A stretch of DNA of 9,271 nucleotides. It comes from Desulfobacteraceae bacterium (GTDB lineage Bacteria > Desulfobacterota > DSM-4660 > Desulfatiglandales > HGW-15). The position numbers and the translations under genes are program-made. Below, piece by piece: positions 5,700-9,271 of this stretch; within the stretch, counting starts at the first letter, position 1, and each line of letters opens with the position of its first letter. The stretch lies in the NCBI GenBank assembly GCA_003819975.1, contig RPPU01000135.1:1-9271 (forward strand), given 5' to 3'. The notes beneath the pieces were generated by a model. That model was not told the origin of the DNA. It saw only the letters and a list, made by a program, of their open reading frames with translations, and ran no database searches.

Positions 5700-6752
5700 A
5701 TGAAAATACTAGTAACAGGTACAGCCGGTTTCATCGGATCAGCCCTTGCCGTAAGACTGACGGAACGCGGAAACCAGGTCATAGGCATCGACAATATTAA
5801 TGCCTATTATGATGTAAACCTAAAATATGGCCGCTTGACCCGGGACGGAATCGACCCTCAAAAAGCCCTATCCGGACTCATTGTTCAAAGCGAGAAATAC
5901 TCCCATTATAAATTTTTAAAAATGGACCTGGAGGACCGGGCCGGACTCCTGGAATTATTTAAAAACCAGAAATTCGACCGGGTCTGCCACCTAGCGGCCC
6001 AGGCCGGCGTGCGTTATTCTTTGACAAATCCGGACTCCTACATCCAATGCAATATCGTCGGCTTTTTGAACATCCTGGAATGTTGCCGACACTATCCGGT
6101 GCAGCACCTGCTTTATGCCTCCTCCAGTTCGGTCTACGGCCTTAACACCAAATACCCTTTTTCAACCCATGACCATGTGGATCATCCGGTCAGTCTTTAT
6201 GCCGCCACCAAAAAAGCCACGGAGCTGATGGCCCATACTTACAGCCATCTTTTTCGGATACCGACCACCGGCCTCCGGTTTTTCACGGTTTACGGACCTT
6301 GGGGCCGGCCCGATATGGCCCTTTTTCTTTTTACACGGGCGATCCTGGAAAACCGCCCCATTGAAATCTTCAACAACGGCGCTATGCAACGCGATTTTAC
6401 CTATCTGGACGACATCGTCAGCGGTGTGATCAAGGCTCTGGATCAACCTGCCCAGGCAGACCCGCATTGGAACGGCACACTGCCCGACCCTTCCCGTTCC
6501 AGCGCACCCTACCGAATTTACAATATCGGCAACAACGCGCCCGTAGAACTGTTGGACTTTATCCGGGCCTTGGAAAAAGCATTAGGTAAAGAGGCCCTAA
6601 AAACATTTCTTCCGCTTCAACCCGGCGACGTCCCCAATACTTGGGCCGATGTGTCCGACCTGGTCAAGGACTTGCAATATCAACCCGCTACGCCGATAGA
6701 AAAAGGCATTGAGCAATTTGTCCGTTGGTATCGGGAATTTTACAAGATTTGA
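5700..6752 (+). CDS. UDP-glucuronate 4-epimerase (extended SDR family)
   Basis: A 350-residue NAD-dependent cytoplasmic sugar-nucleotide epimerase, predicted to interconvert UDP-glucuronate and UDP-galacturonate for lipopolysaccharide, capsule or other polysaccharides. The Rossmann motif TGTAGFIGS spans 6-14, and D31 ends the second strand and binds NAD ribose. HLAAQAGVRYSL (97-108), YASSSSVYG (139-147), the catalytic YAATKK (Y167, K171), LRFFTVYGPWGRPDMA and RDFTYLDDIV are the signatures of the GlcA-epimerase branch. A segment at about 44-70 is longer than in the shortest relatives, which accounts for a length slightly above the usual 335. The ribosome site is weak: AGGA lies 15 nt before the ATG at 5700. 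The UDP-glucose dehydrogenase that makes its substrate is encoded 191 bp downstream. Other UDP-uronate or N-acetylhexosamine substrates cannot be fully excluded. Confidence 0.92.
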   Translation: MKILVTGTAGFIGSALAVRLTERGNQVIGIDNINAYYDVNLKYGRLTRDGIDPQKALSGLIVQSEKYSHYKFLKMDLEDRAGLLELFKNQKFDRVCHLAAQAGVRYSLTNPDSYIQCNIVGFLNILECCRHYPVQHLLYASSSSVYGLNTKYPFSTHDHVDHPVSLYAATKKATELMAHTYSHLFRIPTTGLRFFTVYGPWGRPDMALFLFTRAILENRPIEIFNNGAMQRDFTYLDDIVSGVIKALDQPAQADPHWNGTLPDPSRSSAPYRIYNIGNNAPVELLDFIRALEKALGKEALKTFLPLQPGDVPNTWADVSDLVKDLQYQPATPIEKGIEQFVRWYREFYKI

Positions 6753-6812
6753 AGGCTATAGATATTATTTAACTTGATCTTTCAATTAATCTTTTTTAAA
6801 TAAGCTTTATGT

Positions 6813-6916
6813 GGAATTCAGAAGTCAGCATACAGAATCCGGAATATTTATGAAATACTTTATATAGCTTCTGTCTCTCCGTATGGTTTGTATTCTGAAT
6901 TCTGACTTCTGGATCC
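6813..6916. repeat. Long imperfect inverted repeat of TTCTGA/TTCTGAC units
   Basis: The left arm (6813-6840, GGAATTCAGAAGTCAGC...) and right arm (6890-6916, ...ATTCTGAATTCTGACTTCTG...) are imperfect reverse complements over about 27 bp, with a loop near 50 nt. Each arm is built of short related units (ATTCTG, AATTCTG, ACTTCTG). It fills the gap between epimerase and dehydrogenase, upstream of the dehydrogenase ribosome site. It lacks a T-run. It could attenuate readthrough, protect mRNA, or be a miniature dispersed element. Confidence 0.65.
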
Positions 6917-6943
6917 TAACTTCTATTTTTCGCGAGGAATCCC

Positions 6944-8320
6944 ATGGCCTTTAAAAAAAACATCCTTTGCATCGGCGCCGGCTACGTGGGCGGACCCACC
7001 ATGGCCATGATCGCCGCCAAATGCCCTCAGTATAAAGTCGTCGTGGTCGACATCAACCAAGAAAAAATCCGGGCCTGGAACAATGGGCCCTTGCCGATTT
7101 ACGAGCCGGGGCTTGAAGCAGTCGTCAACAAGGCTCGCAACAAAAACCTCTTTTTCTCGACCGAGATCGATAAAGGCATTAAAGAGGCCGACATCATTTT
7201 TGTCTCGGTCAACACTCCCACCAAGACTTTCGGCCAGGGCGCCGGCCAGGCCGCCGACCTGCAATATTGGGAAAAAACCGCCCGCCAGATCTTGGCCCAA
7301 TCCGATTGCGGCAAGATCATCGTGGAAAAATCGACCCTGCCGGTACGCACGGCCGAAGCCATGGAACGCATTCTGAACAACAATCCCGGGAACCTGCATT
7401 TTGAAGTGCTCTCCAACCCCGAATTCCTGGCCGAAGGCAGCGCCATCAAGGATTTGGAACAACCCGACCGCGTCTTGATCGGTTCCCATGAAACACCCGA
7501 AGGCCTCCGCGCCCGCCGGGAACTGGTCAAAATCTATGCCAACTGGGTTTCCAAAGAACACATTATTGAATCCAATATCTGGAGCGCCGAACTGTCCAAA
7601 TTAACCGCCAACGCTTTTCTGGCTCAAAGAATCTCCTCCATCAATTCCATTTCCGCGCTTTGCGAGAAAACCGAAGCAGACATCGATGAAGTGGCCTACG
7701 CGATTGGAACGGATTCCCGCATCGGTCCCCGTTTCCTGAAAGCCAGCGTGGGTTTTGGCGGTTCCTGTTTTAAGAAAGACATCCTCAATCTGGTTTACAT
7801 CTGTCAAACCTACGGCCTCACCGAAGTGGCGGACTACTGGGAATCGGTCGTTAAAATCAATGAGTGGCAGGAAAAAAGGTTTGCGCAAAACATGCTGGCC
7901 AATATGTTCAATACCGTGGCCGGCAAAAAAATTGCTCTCTTCGGTTTTGCTTTTAAGGCCCACACCGGCGACACCCGTGAATCCGCCGCTATTTACGTGA
8001 CCCGCTGGTTGGCCGAAGAAAACGCCCAAATCGTGATCACGGATCCGCAAGCCCTGGATAATGCAAAAATAGACTTAGCGAACCTTAAAGGGAATATCTC
8101 TTATACGGAAGACCCCTATCAGGCCGCCCAAGACGCGCATGCCGTGGCCCTCATGACCGAATGGCCGCTTTATCAAAACCTCGATTATGCGCGCATCCTG
8201 AAAAGCATGGCCCAACCGGCTTTCATCTTTGACGGTCGCAATATCCTGGATCACCAAAAATTATTCAAGATGGGCTTCAATGTATTCGCGATCGGTAAAG
8301 CGGCTCTGAAGCATTTCTAA
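6944..8320 (+). CDS. ugd: UDP-glucose 6-dehydrogenase, animal-like type
   Basis: A 458-residue NAD-dependent enzyme that oxidises UDP-glucose twice to UDP-glucuronate in the cytoplasm. The N-terminal Rossmann domain has GAGYVGGPT (11-19), VVVVDIN (32-38), PIYEPGLE (51-58) and SVNTPTKTFG (88-97). The catalytic set is complete: E160 and E164 in SNPEFLAEG, K219 and N223 in SKLTANAF, and nucleophile C275 and D279 in GFGGSCFKKD. The C-terminal UDP-binding domain follows, with FAFKAHTGDTRES (335-347) and FIFDGRNILD (427-436). Motifs such as SVNTPTKT, NAFLAQRISSINSISALCE and DILNLVYIC read like the animal and plant enzymes rather than the shorter Ugd forms of enterobacteria. GAGGAA lies just before the ATG at 6944. 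The upstream epimerase uses the product, so together they yield UDP-galacturonate. Confidence 0.95.
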   Translation: MAFKKNILCIGAGYVGGPTMAMIAAKCPQYKVVVVDINQEKIRAWNNGPLPIYEPGLEAVVNKARNKNLFFSTEIDKGIKEADIIFVSVNTPTKTFGQGAGQAADLQYWEKTARQILAQSDCGKIIVEKSTLPVRTAEAMERILNNNPGNLHFEVLSNPEFLAEGSAIKDLEQPDRVLIGSHETPEGLRARRELVKIYANWVSKEHIIESNIWSAELSKLTANAFLAQRISSINSISALCEKTEADIDEVAYAIGTDSRIGPRFLKASVGFGGSCFKKDILNLVYICQTYGLTEVADYWESVVKINEWQEKRFAQNMLANMFNTVAGKKIALFGFAFKAHTGDTRESAAIYVTRWLAEENAQIVITDPQALDNAKIDLANLKGNISYTEDPYQAAQDAHAVALMTEWPLYQNLDYARILKSMAQPAFIFDGRNILDHQKLFKMGFNVFAIGKAALKHF

Positions 8321-8348
8321 AGTCCTGAAATCTTTCACCACAAAGGAC

Positions 8349-8373
8349 GTCATTTCAAAAGATCTGAAATGAC
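8349..8373. repeat. Hairpin 1 of the convergent gap
   Basis: GTCATTTCA (8349-8357) pairs perfectly with TGAAATGAC (8365-8373) around a 7-nt loop, 28 bp after the dehydrogenase stop. No T-run follows, so it is not a classical intrinsic terminator. Confidence 0.65.
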
Positions 8374-8420
8374 TCTAGTGCCGCAAAAATTCCAAGACTT
8401 ATCCATGAAATGATTTACCG

Positions 8421-8457
8421 ATCGTTGTCGTAACCGCATGACGATTACGACAACGAT
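8421..8457 (+). terminator. Hairpin 2 of the convergent gap, possible terminator of the dehydrogenase gene
   Basis: ATCGTTGTCGTAA (8421-8433) pairs perfectly over 13 bp with TTACGACAACGAT (8445-8457) around an 11-nt loop, followed by only a short TTT. It is the longest stem directly behind the dehydrogenase gene. Termination is plausible but not certain. Confidence 0.5.
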
Positions 8458-8482
8458 TTTATGATATTACGGCAGCGTTCTC

Positions 8483-8506
8483 ATTCCGGCAATTCCTTGC
8501 CGGAAT
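8483..8506. repeat. Hairpin 3 of the convergent gap
   Basis: ATTCCGGCAA (8483-8492) pairs perfectly over 10 bp with TTGCCGGAAT (8497-8506) around the 4-nt loop TTCC. The CCGG-rich ends recall the cores of the tRNA-flanking repeats. No T-run follows on either strand. Confidence 0.65.
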
Positions 8507-8509
8507 TCA

Positions 8510-8547
8510 GGATTTTTTGATCCCGCGCTTTGTGGATCAAAAAATCC
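8510..8547. terminator. Hairpin 4 of the convergent gap, abutting the OB-fold gene stop
   Basis: GGATTTTTTGATCC (8510-8523) pairs perfectly over 14 bp with GGATCAAAAAATCC (8534-8547) around a 10-nt loop. Its last base is the last base of the TAG stop of the minus-strand OB-fold gene. The T-run is inside the stem rather than after it, so its role as terminator is unclear. It could protect both convergent transcripts' 3' ends. Confidence 0.5.
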
Positions 8548-9140
8548 TATCCGAAGGTAAAACCTTCCGGCAATAGATTGGCCGGAGTGTTTTCCGGCGC
8601 CCAGGCCAGATCGGTAATGGTAAAGGTGGGCGCGACGGTCCTGAAAATCGGAACGACGCGCATGCCGATATTGGGTTCGCCGATCGCCAGATAACTCATC
8701 AGGATCGTGACCACGTCTTTGAATTCAATGTTGATAAACTTAATCGGTTTGTCCAGGACATTGAATGCTCCGGAACGCTCGCATACCATAAACGTATGGA
8801 TTTTGGCCGTCTTGCGGCATACATCCGTGAGATCCACAACCGTATTCCGTCCCAAACAGTCCGGACAGTGAATCCGGAAAGGCAGATAGATACTTCCCTT
8901 GGTCTCACATTTGGGATTATCACATCTTGTGCCGTGGATCTTGCCCTTGCCTAAATTTTCAAAAAATACGGCTTCACCGCCATAGGTGTGGATATAGATC
9001 ATTTCCCGGGGATTGGTCACGCCCATGAGCCGCCAACCTTCATCTTCATTACGAATCGGCGTGTTGGGAGTAATATGGTGGAAATCCCCCTTAATGCGGT
9101 ATTGTCCTTTTTTGACTCGTACGGTTCCAAATATACTCAT
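8547..9140 (-). CDS. Zinc-ribbon/OB-fold protein (DUF35 family), thiolase partner
   Basis: A 197-residue protein of the DUF35 type: an N-terminal rubredoxin-like zinc ribbon plus an OB-fold. The zinc site is visible as C73-x4-C78 and C92-x2-C95 (RCDNPKC ... HCPDC), followed by the beta-rich OB-fold region. Such proteins form complexes with thiolase-like enzymes and help acyl-CoA binding or channelling. Examples are the archaeal thiolase/HMG-CoA synthase complex and BbsA with thiolase BbsB in anaerobic toluene degradation. The preceding gene encodes a thiolase C-terminus 17 nt upstream, supporting a shared operon and complex. I chose the ATG at 9140 because AAGGAG is 8 nt upstream. The ATG at 9146 would be only 2 nt from it. 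The protein is longer than minimal DUF35 members, with about 70 residues before the zinc ribbon. The acyl-CoA substrate is unknown. Confidence 0.88.
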   Translation of the reverse strand: MSIFGTVRVKKGQYRIKGDFHHITPNTPIRNEDEGWRLMGVTNPREMIYIHTYGGEAVFFENLGKGKIHGTRCDNPKCETKGSIYLPFRIHCPDCLGRNTVVDLTDVCRKTAKIHTFMVCERSGAFNVLDKPIKFINIEFKDVVTILMSYLAIGEPNIGMRVVPIFRTVAPTFTITDLAWAPENTPANLLPEGFTFG

Positions 9141-9157
9141 TGTCATATCTCCTTGTA

Positions 9158-9271
9158 TTAAACGCCTGGTTTCATCAGATGATCGGGATCCATCAGGATC
9201 GTGGCCGTGACATGCGAACCGACACCGGCATGGCTGATCGCCATTCCGCGTTTGGCGCCTTTAACCTGCAA
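9158..9271 (-). CDS. Thiolase-family protein, C-terminal 37 codons only
   Basis: The gene enters from the right edge. The visible end reads VKGAKRGMAISHAGVGSHVT and then ATILM, resembling the C-terminus of acetyl-CoA acetyltransferase-like thiolases of the SCP2-type group that pair with DUF35 proteins. It stops with TAA 17 nt before the OB-fold protein gene, whose AAGGAG site lies in the short gap. The catalytic Cys and most of the fold are outside the window, so activity and substrate cannot be judged. The assignment rests on the short conserved tail plus the partner gene. Confidence 0.65.
   Translation of the reverse strand: MQVKGAKRGMAISHAGVGSHVTATILMDPDHLMKPGV

Noticed and set aside
6923..7561. 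Long minus-strand open frame (212 codons) opposite the UDP-glucose dehydrogenase
   Set aside because: It has no ribosome site or known motif and lies wholly antisense to well-conserved catalytic sequence, so it is a codon-bias shadow.

Overview
The window looks like a piece of a bacterial chromosome of medium G+C, with short intergenic gaps, Shine-Dalgarno sites and a secreted hydrolase. The zinc-ribbon/OB-fold protein paired with a thiolase, plus many dispersed palindromes, fits an anaerobic proteobacterium-like lineage such as Desulfobacterota. No phylogenetic marker here settles this, so treat the assignment as a weak inference.

Positions 1-2863 hold three minus-strand genes: the N-terminal part of an exported M20-family amidohydrolase, a YbhN/AglD-type polytopic membrane protein, and ribF (riboflavin kinase/FAD synthetase). 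Positions 2864-3640 form a gene-poor repeat island around one tRNA-Leu(CAG) with its own promoter and terminator. Two diverged direct copies of a structured repeat of about 140-170 bp flank the tRNA, followed by two facing REP-like palindromes.

Positions 3641-4736 hold two convergent toxin-antitoxin modules. The first (plus strand) is a complete ribbon-helix-helix antitoxin plus PIN toxin pair. The second (minus strand) is an AbrB/MazE-type antitoxin followed by only the first 25 codons of a PIN toxin. Positions 4940-5557 hold a NUDIX hydrolase pseudogene whose frame is intact except for two nonsense codons.

Positions 5700-8320 (plus strand) encode two successive steps of sugar-nucleotide metabolism. 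The UDP-glucose dehydrogenase, strikingly like the animal enzyme, makes UDP-glucuronate, and the UDP-glucuronate 4-epimerase converts it to UDP-galacturonate for polysaccharide synthesis. A 191-bp gap with a long imperfect inverted repeat separates them. Four hairpins in series fill the convergent gap 8349-8547. The window ends with a minus-strand operon fragment encoding the C-terminus of a thiolase and its zinc-ribbon/OB-fold partner.

I found no previously undescribed multi-gene system. The most unusual material is the repeat and palindrome architecture (tRNA-flanking repeats, facing REPs, hairpin series) and the decaying accessory genes.
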